Positions 1 to 7,867 of a stretch of DNA of 26,244 nt are shown here, piece after piece. How positions within the stretch are numbered: position 1 is the stretch's first letter; each line of letters begins with the position of its first letter. The notes below the pieces were generated by a model. It was given only the letters and a program-made list of their open reading frames with translations. It was not told the DNA's origin and ran no database searches. The stretch is from NCBI GenBank assembly GCA_903930745.1, contig CAIYZX010000104.1, positions 1-26,244 of the forward strand, in the 5' to 3' direction. The translations under genes and the position numbers were made by a program. The stretch comes from an uncultured Chloroflexota bacterium (GTDB lineage: Bacteria; Chloroflexota; Limnocylindria; Limnocylindrales; CSP1-4).

Positions 1-78
1 CATGCCGCCCACGACCACGTCGCAGGCGATCCCCTCGCAGTGCGAGTTGACGATGTGGATGACGTTGTCGAGCCGCAT
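1..78 (-). CDS. Proline racemase / hydroxyproline epimerase family protein (5' end only)
   Basis: Only the first 26 codons lie in the window; the gene runs off the left edge. The ATG is at 78 with a GAGG-type ribosome site about five bases upstream. The translation starts MRLDNVIHIVNSHCEGIACD and continues with VVVGGM, which matches the N-terminus of the proline racemase family (proline racemase, 4-hydroxyproline 2-epimerase, trans-3-hydroxyproline dehydratase), where an H-x-E-G-x-x-x-D-V-x-x-G-G pattern is usual. The catalytic cysteines or Thr that separate these subfamilies lie outside the window, so the reaction cannot be assigned. It follows the two SDR genes on the same strand after a 129-base gap, which suggests its own promoter. 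In context it may act on a proline or hydroxyproline derivative; that is inference. Confidence 0.75.
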   Translation of the reverse strand, partial: MRLDNVIHIVNSHCEGIACDVVVGGM

Positions 79-170
79 CGAAGCCTCAGGTCTCCAAGGT
101 GCCGGGTTGACGGGTGGCCGATAGCCGGGTGGCAGGGCGGGGCGGTGGTGGGACCGCGGTGTAGCCGCAA

Positions 171-182
171 GTACAATTGTAC
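171..182. promoter_or_regulatory. 12-bp perfect palindrome, candidate operator
   Basis: GTACAATTGTAC is a perfect 12-bp palindrome and an AT-rich island in a very GC-rich spacer. It lies 93-104 bases upstream of the racemase-family start on the minus strand. The shape is like operators of GntR-type and related repressors, and it contains a TACAAT hexamer that could be a -10 box. No matching -35 was found at the right spacing. Confidence 0.4.
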
Positions 183-207
183 CCGCGCAGACCCCCGCCC
201 GCGAGAC

Positions 208-942
208 CTACTGCGGCAGGCTCAGCCTGGACATCCGGCCGCCGTCGATGGTCCAGACCTGACCCGTGACGAACGACGCCTCATCGGACGCCAGCCATGC
301 CACCAGGGCGGCCACCTCTGACGGCGAGCCCGTGCGGCCCACCGGGTGGATCTTCCCGATGTCCTGCCTGAACCGCACCGGGTCCGGCATGGACTCCACG
401 AACGCCACGTTGAGGTCCGTGTCGATCCAGCCGGGTGCCACCGCGTTGCATCGGACGTCTCGGCTCTCGTCCACGGCCACCGCGCGGGTGAGGCCGTGCA
501 CGCCGGCCTTGGACGCGGAGTACGCCGCGTGTCCCGGGTTGGAGCCCAGCCCCTCGATGGAGCCGATGTTCACGATGCTGCCGCGGACCGGCCGCAGGTG
601 CGGCAGGGCGTGCTTGATGAACAGGAATGGCGCGGTGAGGTTGACCATGATCGTGCGCTGCCAGTCGTCGAGCGACATGGCCTCCGCACGGGCCTCCTGC
701 ATCACGCCCGCGTTGTTCACGAGGACGTCCAGGCGGCCGGCGCGGGCCACCACCTCGGCCACCACGCGCTCGGGCGAGGCGGGATCGGTGAAGTCCGCCT
801 CCACCCACTCGAAGTCCGGGTCCGCGCCACGCTGGGCGGTGAAGACCCGGGCTCCCTCGGACGCGAGGCGCTGGGCGATGGCGCGACCGATGCCGCTGCG
901 CCCGCCGGTGACGAGCGCGACCTTGCCTTCGAAGCGGCTCAC
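208..942 (-). CDS. SDR family NAD(P)-dependent oxidoreductase (first of a tandem pair)
   Basis: This is a 244-residue classical short-chain dehydrogenase/reductase. It opens with FEGKVALVTGG and the Rossmann pattern TGGRSGIG, followed by NNAG near residue 86 and the catalytic Ser with YSASK in its usual position. A PGWID segment follows and the C-terminus has TGQVWTIDGG, typical of the FabG-like class. The GTG start at 942 was chosen because the SDR homology begins exactly there; an open frame extends further upstream but would overlap the neighbouring gene in unrelated sequence. The start overlaps the stop of the next SDR by four bases (GTGA), so the two are probably translationally coupled. 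It presumably oxidises or reduces an alcohol/ketone intermediate of the island's pathway; the substrate cannot be read from sequence. Confidence 0.9.
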   Translation of the reverse strand: MSRFEGKVALVTGGRSGIGRAIAQRLASEGARVFTAQRGADPDFEWVEADFTDPASPERVVAEVVARAGRLDVLVNNAGVMQEARAEAMSLDDWQRTIMVNLTAPFLFIKHALPHLRPVRGSIVNIGSIEGLGSNPGHAAYSASKAGVHGLTRAVAVDESRDVRCNAVAPGWIDTDLNVAFVESMPDPVRFRQDIGKIHPVGRTGSPSEVAALVAWLASDEASFVTGQVWTIDGGRMSRLSLPQ

Positions 943-1673
943 TTGACCGGCTTGCCTCCGTTGACCTCGACGATGGAGCCGCACATGTAGCGGGCGTCCT
1001 CGGAGGCGAGGAAGAGGATCACGTCCGCGATCTCCTCGGGGTCCGCCACGTGGCCGATCGGCACGGACTTGCCCAGCTCGGCGATGGCGGTGTCCGGGTC
1101 GAAGCCGCGCTTGGCGAAGCCCGTCCGGAGCATGGGGGTGTTGACCTCGTTCGGGGCCACCGCGTTGATGCGGATCCCCTGGTGGGCGTGGTCCATGCCC
1201 ATGCACTGCGTGAGCGACGCGAGGGCCGCCTTCGTCATGCAGTAGACCGCGTGGTTGGGTCCGGGGCGGAGGCCCCAGCAGGACGCGGTGTTCACGATGG
1301 CGCCGCCGCCGGCCTCCGCCATGATGTTGATCGCGGCGCGGCTGACGCGGAACGGGGCCTCCATGTTGACGCCCACGGACAGCGCCCAGTCCGCGTCGGA
1401 GGTCTCCGAGACGGGGCCACGGGTGATGACGCCCGCGTTGTTGATCACGATGTCCAGGCGACCCAGCGCGGCCACCGCGGCGCCCGGGAGCCCATCGGCG
1501 TACGCGGGCTCCAGGAGGTTGCCCGGGAGGTGTGCATCGGCCGCAACGGCAGACGTGTCGCGATCCGCGACGGCCACCTTCGCGCCCTCGGCGCGGAACT
1601 TCTGCACGACGGAGAGGCCGATGCCGCCCGCCGCCCCCGTCACGAGGACAACCTTGCCTTCGAACCTGCCCAT
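939..1673 (-). CDS. SDR family NAD(P)-dependent oxidoreductase (second of a tandem pair)
   Basis: This 244-residue classical SDR has VLVTGAAGGIG at residues 9-19, NNAGV mid-protein, a Ser followed by YCMTK as the catalytic Tyr-Lys pair, and a C-terminal CGSIVEVNGG stretch. It is the same length as the downstream SDR and shares its FEGKV N-terminus, which suggests an old tandem duplication with clear divergence. The ATG at 1673 has a strong GAGGAG ribosome site seven bases upstream. The sequence is close to 3-oxoacyl-ACP-reductase-like and sugar/polyol dehydrogenases, but the true substrate is unknown. The pair may interconvert two stereoisomers of a hydroxylated compound; that is inference from the tandem arrangement. 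Confidence 0.9.
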   Translation of the reverse strand: MGRFEGKVVLVTGAAGGIGLSVVQKFRAEGAKVAVADRDTSAVAADAHLPGNLLEPAYADGLPGAAVAALGRLDIVINNAGVITRGPVSETSDADWALSVGVNMEAPFRVSRAAINIMAEAGGGAIVNTASCWGLRPGPNHAVYCMTKAALASLTQCMGMDHAHQGIRINAVAPNEVNTPMLRTGFAKRGFDPDTAIAELGKSVPIGHVADPEEIADVILFLASEDARYMCGSIVEVNGGKPVK

Positions 1674-1689
1674 GGGAATCTCCTCGATG

Positions 1690-1704
1690 CCCGATGCGAT
1701 CGGG
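1690..1704. promoter_or_regulatory. Small inverted repeat ahead of the SDR pair
   Basis: CCCGAT-GCG-ATCGGG is a perfect 6-bp-arm inverted repeat located 17-31 bases upstream of the second SDR's ATG on the minus strand. The position suits an operator or a 5'-leader hairpin. No regulator is identified for it. Confidence 0.3.
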
Positions 1705-1766
1705 TGCCTGGGTGCGGAGCCTGTGTGGGCAGGCGCGCCGTCTTCAGTTGTGCGCGGGGTGCACGT

Positions 1767-1788
1767 GCGGGCGCGTCGCGGCGCCCGC
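1767..1788 (-). terminator. Hairpin after the CBS-BON gene
   Basis: An 8-bp perfect stem (GCGGGCGC with GCGCCCGC, six-base loop) starts nine bases after the CBS-BON stop. There is no U-run, so it may be a Rho-assisted stop or an mRNA 3'-end stabiliser rather than a classical intrinsic terminator. Confidence 0.4.
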
Positions 1789-1796
1789 CCGGCGCG

Positions 1797-2459
1797 TCAG
1801 GGAACGGTGACGCCCCCGTCATCGATGTCCCAGGTGATGCTGGCCTCCACGGACACGATGCCCGGGACCATCGCCAGCAGCCGGCCGATGACCTCGGCGG
1901 TTGACCGCTTGATCACCACGCCGCTGACCTTGGCGACGCCGTTGACCACCTTGACCTCGAACTTCTCCGGGTCCAGCCACATCTCGCGGATGATGACCTC
2001 CTTGCGAATGGTCTCCTCCAGCTCGGCGTCTGACTGGACGAACGCCCGGACCAGGTCCGCACGCGAGACGATGCCCAGGAGCCTCCCCTCGGCATCCACC
2101 ACCGGCAGGCGGTTCACGTGGTTCGTGACCATGATCTCCGCGACCGCGCGGATCGCCCGGAACGGCTCGATGGTGAGGACCGGGGAGGTCATCGCCTCGC
2201 CGGCGGTCCTGGCGTCCGCCTTGGGGTTGCGGGCCGCCTTGGCCTCCCTCTTGCCGTCGATGCTGGCCTCGCTCCAGTGGCCGGCCTCGCGGGCGAGGAA
2301 GTCACCCTCGGACACGATGCCCACGACCCTGCCATCGGCATCCACCACGGGCAGGCCGCTGATGGACTTCTCCACGAGGATGCGGGCAACCTCGGCGAGG
2401 GACGTCTCGGGGCTCACCGTGATGACGTCGCGCGTCATCAGCTGCTCAACGGACTGCAT
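1797..2459 (-). CDS. CBS domain pair plus BON domain protein
   Basis: This 220-residue soluble protein has a first CBS domain at about residues 7-57 (MTRDVITVSP ... GLPVVDADGRVVGIVS). A charged linker follows, then a second CBS domain at about 89-142 (MTSPVLTIEP ... RLPVVDAEGRLLGIVSRADL), and a C-terminal BON domain at about 147-212. CBS pairs bind adenosine nucleotides. BON domains are usually linked to membranes or ligand binding, and the combination is common in stress- or energy-sensing proteins of Actinobacteria and Chloroflexota. The ATG at 2459 has a GGGAG ribosome site. It sits 42 bases after the amine-oxidase-like gene and may be cotranscribed with it. A direct metabolic role in the island is doubtful; it may be an unrelated sensor. 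Confidence 0.88.
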   Translation of the reverse strand: MQSVEQLMTRDVITVSPETSLAEVARILVEKSISGLPVVDADGRVVGIVSEGDFLAREAGHWSEASIDGKREAKAARNPKADARTAGEAMTSPVLTIEPFRAIRAVAEIMVTNHVNRLPVVDAEGRLLGIVSRADLVRAFVQSDAELEETIRKEVIIREMWLDPEKFEVKVVNGVAKVSGVVIKRSTAEVIGRLLAMVPGIVSVEASITWDIDDGGVTVP

Positions 2460-2501
2460 TGTCTCTCCCGGCTTCGTGATGGACGATCAGCGTGAAGGGG
2501 G

Positions 2502-3854
2502 TCAGGAGGCCTCGCGGACGCGCCTGGCGGCGGCGGCACCGGTGGCGGCGGCGGTCTCGGTGTACCACGTGCCAAGGAAGTCGCCGGCCAGGTGGATGCG
2601 ACCCGTGCGCTGGGTGATGGTGGACTGCAGCTTGCTCCGCCCAACGCGCGGGTAGCAGGTGCCGTGGCTCCAGCGGTGGATGACCACGTCCTCGATCACG
2701 TCACGCAGCTGCGGATAGATGTCCACGAGGTCCGCCCTGTAGCGTTCGGCGATCTCGGCGTCCGGCACGTCGGCCAGGGCGCGCGCATCGTTGGCGGCGC
2801 TGTACACCATCAGGCTGCCGCCCTTGGCGCGACCCCCGGTCTCACCGGTGCGGCGGGCGTTCGCCGTGTTGAACATCATGGAGAACGACCGGCGCGGCGT
2901 GGCGAGCGCGTACAGCTCGTCCCAGGGCATCGGCGAGGTCTCGTTGGTCAGCACGGCGCCCACAACGTACGGGCCATACCTGATGAAGTCGAGGGCCGCC
3001 TGGAGGTCTTCGGGCAGTCCGGCGACGATCTTTCGGGTCACATGGGCCTGCGTCGCGACGATCGCATGGGCCGCTCGGACCTCGTGCTCGGTGCCGTTCT
3101 CTGTCCAGCGGACCGTCACGCCGTCCTTGTCCTGCTCCACGTGCGTGGCGGCGGCGTTCAGGTGGACGCGATCGCCCAGGGCCGCCGCCATGTTCTGCGT
3201 GAACGTGGCGGAGCCGCCCATGATGTTCCGCGAGAGGCCGGACTTGCGGTCCCAGACCTGGTGGAAGTACCCGATGCCATAGCCCGCGGCCACCTCGGTG
3301 GTCTCGCCGGACGAGCGGGTGACGGTGGCGCTGAAGAGGTCGCGCACGTCGCGCGGCACGTTTCCCAGGAAGTCGCTGAAGCTCTCGTTGTCGCGGAAGC
3401 CCAGGATCCGGACCTGGCGGTCCGCCGGATCCTCGCCCGGGATGGGCTCCGCCACCTGGCCGTACTTCCAGACGGCGTAGCGGAGGCGCAGGCCCGTGGT
3501 GATCAGCGAGATGCGCGCATCCAGGGTGAGCGGGAGACGGAACGGGAAGGTCTCGATGCCGCCGGAGGTGAGGGTCTTGCCGTTGAGGTTGACGGACGCG
3601 AGGCGGCCACCCACCTGCTTGGCGGTGGTGTTGCTCTCCGTGAGGAACCGGTCCGTGACGGAGCCCGGACCGCTGAAGACGTGGCCGCCCCAGTTCAGCC
3701 AGTTGTCGCCGCGGCGCTCGGAGCGGAGTCGGCCGCCCACGCGGTCAGCGGACTCCAGCACGATCACGTTGCGATCGCGCAGGTCCCACGCGGCACACAT
3801 GCCGGCGAGGCCACCACCCACGATGACGGCGTCAAGCCGCTCGTTCGTGTCCAA
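2502..3854 (-). CDS. Flavin monoamine oxidase-like FAD-dependent oxidoreductase
   Basis: This 450-residue protein has an N-terminal FAD Rossmann fold: AVIVGGGLAGMCAAWDL at residues 9-25 and the amine-oxidase fingerprint ESADRVGGRLRS at 34-45. The C-terminus (RIHLAGDFLGTWYTETAAATG, given here in shortened form: HLAGDF...TETAAATGAAAA) is the second FAD-contact segment of the flavin amine oxidase/phytoene-desaturase superfamily. The likely start is TTG at 3854 with GGAG nine bases upstream, because no ATG or GTG precedes the dinucleotide-binding loop. In this neighbourhood it could oxidise a secondary or tertiary amine, such as a D-hydroxyproline or N-methyl intermediate, but the superfamily also covers carotenoid and other desaturases. 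The hairpin upstream at 3876-3902 suggests it begins a new transcription unit. Confidence 0.82.
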   Translation of the reverse strand: MDTNERLDAVIVGGGLAGMCAAWDLRDRNVIVLESADRVGGRLRSERRGDNWLNWGGHVFSGPGSVTDRFLTESNTTAKQVGGRLASVNLNGKTLTSGGIETFPFRLPLTLDARISLITTGLRLRYAVWKYGQVAEPIPGEDPADRQVRILGFRDNESFSDFLGNVPRDVRDLFSATVTRSSGETTEVAAGYGIGYFHQVWDRKSGLSRNIMGGSATFTQNMAAALGDRVHLNAAATHVEQDKDGVTVRWTENGTEHEVRAAHAIVATQAHVTRKIVAGLPEDLQAALDFIRYGPYVVGAVLTNETSPMPWDELYALATPRRSFSMMFNTANARRTGETGGRAKGGSLMVYSAANDARALADVPDAEIAERYRADLVDIYPQLRDVIEDVVIHRWSHGTCYPRVGRSKLQSTITQRTGRIHLAGDFLGTWYTETAAATGAAAARRVREAS

Positions 3855-3875
3855 GGTTCAGTGCTCCAATCAGAG

Positions 3876-3902
3876 AGGGGTGCCGGGGTTGGCGGCACCC
3901 CT
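3876..3902 (-). terminator. Strong hairpin between the DapA-like and amine-oxidase-like genes
   Basis: A 10-bp perfect stem (AGGGGTGCCG with CGGCACCCCT, seven-base loop) lies about 60 bases after the stop of the DapA-like gene and 21 bases before the TTG start of the next gene. The sequence after the stem on the minus strand is pyrimidine-mixed (CTCTGATTGG), not a pure U-run. It probably separates two transcription units or attenuates read-through. Confidence 0.55.
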
Positions 3903-3961
3903 GGATGTCGCGTGTGCCCGGGCGGCGTTGTCCCCACCCCTGGCCGGTCGCGCAGACCGGC

Positions 3962-4855
3962 TCAGGAGAAGTAGGCGGCCGGCAGCTTGCGGACCTCTGC
4001 CTCGATGACCGCGCGCTGCTCCTTCGTCAGGTTGACGCCGGGGGAGCGGACGGGGCCCGGGTTGTGGCCCAGGATGTCGCACATGGCCTTGACGGCGCCC
4101 GCGTACGGCACGCTCGCGACGGCAATCGTGAACGGGAGCATCTCGCGCCAGAGCGCGACGACCTCGGTGTCCCTGCCCGCCCTGGCGGCCTTGATCATCG
4201 TGGCGTAGGCCGGCGTGGCGAAGTTGAACGCGCCCGAGACCAGTCCGGTGGCACCCAGCAGGAGCGCGGTGGGGATCAACACCTCCTCGCCGATGAAGAG
4301 GCCGATCCGGTCCCGGTAGTTGCTGACGAGGCTGGACAGGATGAAGGGCTCCTGGCTGGAGTCCTTCACGTACTGCACGGTGGGGTTCTCGTCCGCCAGG
4401 GCCACCATCTGCTCCGGGGAGAGGCGGAGATGCGTGCCGGGAGGGAAGTGGTAGAGCATCACCGGCAGGTCCGTCGCCCGGGCGATCAACCCGTAGTACT
4501 CGCGGGTGCTGTTCCAGTCCGGCACGTCGTAGAACGGCGTCGCGACCATGACGGCGTCCGCGCCAACCTCCTTGGCGTGCACGGTATGGCGGATCGCCTC
4601 ACCCGTGGACAGGCCGGTTGTGTTGGCGACGACCGGGACTCGGCCCGCGGTCTGGGAGACGGTGACCTCCACGACGCGGCGGCGCTCGGCCTCGGAGAGC
4701 GAGGTGAACTCGCCCGTGCCACCGCAGGCGAGGATGCCGTCAACGCCGGCAGCCACCTGGCGGTCGATGTGAGCCCGCAGCTCCTGCTCGTTGATCTCCG
4801 AGCCGTCGGCGGTGAACGGGGTGATGATGGCGGCGATGGAGCCCTGCAGACCCAT
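3962..4855 (-). CDS. Dihydrodipicolinate synthase (DapA/NAL) family protein
   Basis: This 297-residue TIM-barrel lyase of the DapA/N-acetylneuraminate lyase family has the carboxylate-binding GGTGEF at 45-50 (usually GTTGE). Tyr135 sits in LYHFP and the Schiff-base Lys164 in QYVKDSS; both are the expected catalytic residues. The ATG at 4855 was chosen because family homology starts there and GGAG lies 11 bases upstream; an open extension to 4981 crosses a tandem repeat and is not part of the family. Relatives include true DapA, KDG/KDGlucarate dehydratases, 4-hydroxy-2-oxoglutarate aldolase and 1-pyrroline-4-hydroxy-2-carboxylate deaminase. The last would fit the racemase-family gene and the flavin oxidase nearby (hydroxyproline breakdown), but this is inference. 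It is flanked by hairpins and so probably monocistronic. Confidence 0.88.
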   Translation of the reverse strand: MGLQGSIAAIITPFTADGSEINEQELRAHIDRQVAAGVDGILACGGTGEFTSLSEAERRRVVEVTVSQTAGRVPVVANTTGLSTGEAIRHTVHAKEVGADAVMVATPFYDVPDWNSTREYYGLIARATDLPVMLYHFPPGTHLRLSPEQMVALADENPTVQYVKDSSQEPFILSSLVSNYRDRIGLFIGEEVLIPTALLLGATGLVSGAFNFATPAYATMIKAARAGRDTEVVALWREMLPFTIAVASVPYAGAVKAMCDILGHNPGPVRSPGVNLTKEQRAVIEAEVRKLPAAYFS

Positions 4856-4921
4856 GGGCGGAGCGTCTCCTTGCGATGGTGGCGGGCGGCCTCGCAGGCG
4901 CACCCTCGGCGGTTGGACCCA

Positions 4922-4967
4922 GTGCCGTGTGGGCGGCGAAACGACTCGGTGCCGTGTGGGCGGCGAA
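4922..4967. repeat. Two perfect 19-bp direct repeats upstream of the DapA-like gene
   Basis: GTGCCGTGTGGGCGGCGAA occurs at 4922-4940 and again, identical, at 4949-4967 (period 27). The pair is 67-112 bases upstream of the DapA-like start and downstream of the transporter operon's hairpin, so it lies in the presumed promoter region. It could be a pair of regulator binding sites or a short duplication. Confidence 0.6.
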
Positions 4968-4973
4968 TGGAGC

Positions 4974-4996
4974 GGGGCCACCCGGTGGGCGGCCCC
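4974..4996 (-). terminator. Hairpin after livM, probable end of the transporter operon
   Basis: GGGGCC pairs with GGCCCC around a nested CCC-GGT-GGG. The hairpin begins 13 bases after the livM stop. There is no U-run on the minus strand. Confidence 0.5.
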
Positions 4997-5008
4997 GATG
5001 TTCGGCTG

Positions 5009-6061
5009 CTAGGACTTGGCGCCCGGCGCAGCGGCGGAGCCGGAGCCCGCTCCCGCGAGGGCGGTGGACTGCGGGCCGTCAAGCCTGTGGCCCAGGCCGC
5101 GGACCAGGCCGGCGAAGCCGTCGGGCCGGAACAGCATGACGAGGACCAGCAGCAGGCCGTAGAAGACCAGGTACAGGCCCGGCAGGCCGGCGAACTGGAC
5201 CTTGGTCAGCTCAACGGCGATGGACATGGGGAACGCGATGATCGCCGGGCCCCAGAGGCTGCCGCGCCCGCCGATGTACGCGATCGCGAGGATCTCGATC
5301 GTGTGGGGCGTGTTCATGACCGCGGGGGTCAGGATCCCGTAGTAGTGCGCATAGAAGACGCCGAGGATGCCGGCGAACGCGCACGAGATCGTGAAGTTGG
5401 CGACCAGGAACTTGGTGGGGTTGATGCCCGAGGCGCGGGACGCCTGCAGGTTCTGGCCGATCGCGCGGAACGCGAGGCCAACCCGGGACCGGATGATCAG
5501 GCCAAGCACCACGATCGTCAGGACCAGGATCGCGAGGATGATGTAGTAGTACGGCATGTTGTCGGTCGTGTTGAGAAGCGACGGGACCGCGAGGCCCAGG
5601 GAGCCCCGGGTGAGATCCGTGAGATTGCGCGCCACGCCCATCAATGCGAGGGCGACGAACCATGTCATGACCGCGGCGTAGATGCCCCGGAGCCTGAGCG
5701 TCAGGGCGCCCGTCAGGAGGCCCAGCAGACCGGCGGTCAGGGCGCCGAGCGGGAAGCCCAGCCACGGCGAGACGCCGTACCTGGTCATCAGGATCGCGGA
5801 GGTGTAGCCGCCGAGGCCCATGAAGGCCGCGAAGCCGAAGTTGACGACGTCGATGTAGCCACCGGTGAAGTCGAACGCGACGGCGGCGGCGGCCATGAGG
5901 GCGGCCCCCACGAGGTAGCGGCGCCAGTCCTCGCCGGTGAACGGAGGGATGAACGGGATGACGATCGCGAGGGCCAGGATGACCACCGCGGCGATCGCCC
6001 CGGCGCGTTGCGAAGGACGGCGACCGGTCCGGGTCGCAGGTGTGGTCGAGGATCCGGTCAC
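5009..6061 (-). CDS. livM: Branched-chain amino acid-type ABC transporter permease LivM
   Basis: This 350-residue polytopic inner-membrane protein has about ten hydrophobic segments and the LivM-family hallmarks: a GGY-x-D-x-x-NFG stretch after the second segment, and late in the protein AYIGGRGSLWGPAIIAF, the permease loop that contacts the ATPase. It ends with the FRPDGFAGL motif typical of LivM. The GTG at 6061 begins two bases after the livH stop, so translation is coupled. With LivH it forms the transmembrane channel of a hydrophobic-amino-acid (HAAT) importer. HAAT systems also take up amides, urea and aromatic compounds; given the neighbours, an amine or betaine-like substrate is plausible but unproven. 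It is the last gene of the transporter operon. Confidence 0.93.
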   Translation of the reverse strand: MTGSSTTPATRTGRRPSQRAGAIAAVVILALAIVIPFIPPFTGEDWRRYLVGAALMAAAAVAFDFTGGYIDVVNFGFAAFMGLGGYTSAILMTRYGVSPWLGFPLGALTAGLLGLLTGALTLRLRGIYAAVMTWFVALALMGVARNLTDLTRGSLGLAVPSLLNTTDNMPYYYIILAILVLTIVVLGLIIRSRVGLAFRAIGQNLQASRASGINPTKFLVANFTISCAFAGILGVFYAHYYGILTPAVMNTPHTIEILAIAYIGGRGSLWGPAIIAFPMSIAVELTKVQFAGLPGLYLVFYGLLLVLVMLFRPDGFAGLVRGLGHRLDGPQSTALAGAGSGSAAAPGAKS

Positions 6062-6063
6062 GA

Positions 6064-7107
6064 CTACTGCTCCCAGATGCCCTTCACTTCGCTGCCGAAC
6101 AGGCCAGACGGCTTGAAGAGAAGGATGAGGATGATGATCGCGGTGGGCAGGACGTCCACCCAGTCAAGCGAGATGTAGAAGCCCGTGAGCTGCTGGACCA
6201 TGGCCACGAGGAAGCCGCCGATGATGGCGCCCTGCACGTTGCCCAGACCGGCAAGGATGACCACGTACCAGGCGAGAAGCAGCGGCGTGGTGCCCACGGT
6301 GGGGATGAACGGGGTCTGCCAGAGCAGCACGGCGCCCGCCAGTGCAGCCAGGCCGCACGAGAGGGCCAGCGTGAGCTGGTAGATCCGGGTGAGGCCGATG
6401 CCGGCCATCTGGGCGCCCGTCTCGTCCATGGAGACGGCGCGCATGGCACGGCCGGTCCGGGTCCGCTGCAGGAAGATCGAGAAGACAACGAGCGTGACCA
6501 TCGCGATGACGAAGGTCATCAGGCGGTCAATGCCAACTGGCACACCAAGGATCTTGAGCGGCGCCACGTCCCAGTAGCGGCTGATGCCCTTCGGCAGGTT
6601 GCCGAAGACGATCATGGCGAGGTTCTCGAGGATGATGCCCACGCCCGCCGTGAGGAGGAAGGTGTTCATCACCCACTGGCCCCTGCTCCGCTGGCGAAGC
6701 TGGCGAAACAGGATGAGCTCCAGCGCGACGCCCACCACCGCGCCAACGGCAAACGCGATGACCATGCCCACGAACGGGCCGGCCCACTTGAGAGCGGCGT
6801 TCTGCGGGTCACCCTGGATGAGCGACTGGATGGGCCCGAAGATGTACAGCGCGATGAGCGTGCCGATCATGAACAGGTCGCCGTGCACGAAGCTCGGGAT
6901 GTTCATGACGCCGAAGACGAGGGCGAGGCCGCCCGCCATCAGTGCCCACATGCCGCCCGTGACGAGCGTGTTGACGAGCAGCGATGGGTTCCCGATGGAG
7001 ACCACGATCATCACCGCGACGGAGACGATCAGGATCAGGGAGGTGAGGTTGGCGTACCGCTTGAGGAGCGGTACCTGCTTGAGGTTGGTGGCTGTGGCGG
7101 TCGTCAT
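6064..7107 (-). CDS. livH: Branched-chain amino acid-type ABC transporter permease LivH
   Basis: This 347-residue membrane permease, partner of LivM, is somewhat longer than the usual ~290-310 because of an extended N-terminus and an insert near residues 85-105. It carries the LivH signatures ALMAGGLALVFGVMNIPSF near residues 55-73 and RAMRAVSMDETGAQMAGI, the cytoplasmic coupling region that touches the ATPase. The later ILAGLGNVQGAIIGGFLVA loop is also typical. The ATG at 7107 lies nine bases after the livF stop. It acts in the cytoplasmic membrane as half of the translocation pore. Confidence 0.93.
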   Translation of the reverse strand: MTTATATNLKQVPLLKRYANLTSLILIVSVAVMIVVSIGNPSLLVNTLVTGGMWALMAGGLALVFGVMNIPSFVHGDLFMIGTLIALYIFGPIQSLIQGDPQNAALKWAGPFVGMVIAFAVGAVVGVALELILFRQLRQRSRGQWVMNTFLLTAGVGIILENLAMIVFGNLPKGISRYWDVAPLKILGVPVGIDRLMTFVIAMVTLVVFSIFLQRTRTGRAMRAVSMDETGAQMAGIGLTRIYQLTLALSCGLAALAGAVLLWQTPFIPTVGTTPLLLAWYVVILAGLGNVQGAIIGGFLVAMVQQLTGFYISLDWVDVLPTAIIILILLFKPSGLFGSEVKGIWEQ

Positions 7108-7116
7108 CGGTCCGTC

Positions 7117-7821
7117 TCAGATCCCCAGGTACGCTTCTTGGACTTCTTTGTTGTGGAGCAGCTCGTCGCCCGTGCCCTCGAGCACGACCCGGCCCTGCTC
7201 GAGCACGTAGGCGCGGTCCACGAGGTGGAGCGTCGTGTTCACGTTCTGCTCCACGAGCAGGATGGTCGTCCCGCGGTGGCTCAGCTGCTTGAGTGCCTCG
7301 AAGGCCGCCAGCGTTGGGATGGGGGCAAGGCCAAGGGACGGCTCGTCCACCAGCATCATCGACGGCGACGGCATCAGGCCGCGCGCGATCGCGAGCATCT
7401 TGCGCTCGCCACCGGACAGGGTGCCGGCGAGCTGGTTCCGGCGCTCATGCAGGCGCGGGAAGAGCTCGAACACCAGCTCCGCCTGGGAGGCGATCTGCTT
7501 CTTGTCCCTGACGGTGTAGGCGCCCACGAGGAGGTTCTCGTAGATCGTCATGCCCGCGAAGAGGTTGGACCCCTCCGAGGAGTACCCGATCCCGAGTCGG
7601 CTGATCTCGTGGGGCGCCTTGCCCACGAGGGACTTGCCGTTGAACTCGATCGTGCCGCGCAGCGCGCGAACGTAGCCTGCGATGGTTCGCAGCGTGGTCG
7701 TCTTGCCCGCCCCGTTGGGGCCGAGGATGGCGACGAACTCGCCTTCGCCCACCTCGAGCTCGACGTCCCACAAGACCTGCACGAGGTCGTAGCCGGACTC
7801 GACGGCGTGTAGCTTGAGCAC
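7117..7821 (-). CDS. livF: ABC transporter ATP-binding protein LivF
   Basis: This 234-residue ABC ATPase has the Walker A GPNGAGKTT, a canonical signature LSGGERKMLAIARGLM, Walker B MMLVDEPSLGLAP and the switch His in ILLVEQNV. The length and the final EAYLGI are those of LivF. The GTG at 7821 is preferred because GGAGG lies six bases upstream and the family homology (VLKLHAVESGY) starts there; an upstream in-frame ATG would add 38 unrelated residues. It pairs with LivG to drive import through LivHM. It has the intact signature motif of the two ATPases, while its partner's is degenerate. Confidence 0.93.
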   Translation of the reverse strand: MLKLHAVESGYDLVQVLWDVELEVGEGEFVAILGPNGAGKTTTLRTIAGYVRALRGTIEFNGKSLVGKAPHEISRLGIGYSSEGSNLFAGMTIYENLLVGAYTVRDKKQIASQAELVFELFPRLHERRNQLAGTLSGGERKMLAIARGLMPSPSMMLVDEPSLGLAPIPTLAAFEALKQLSHRGTTILLVEQNVNTTLHLVDRAYVLEQGRVVLEGTGDELLHNKEVQEAYLGI

Positions 7822-7867
7822 CCGGACCCTCCGTGTCTCCGATGGTCTACAGGATGATCTGGATGGA

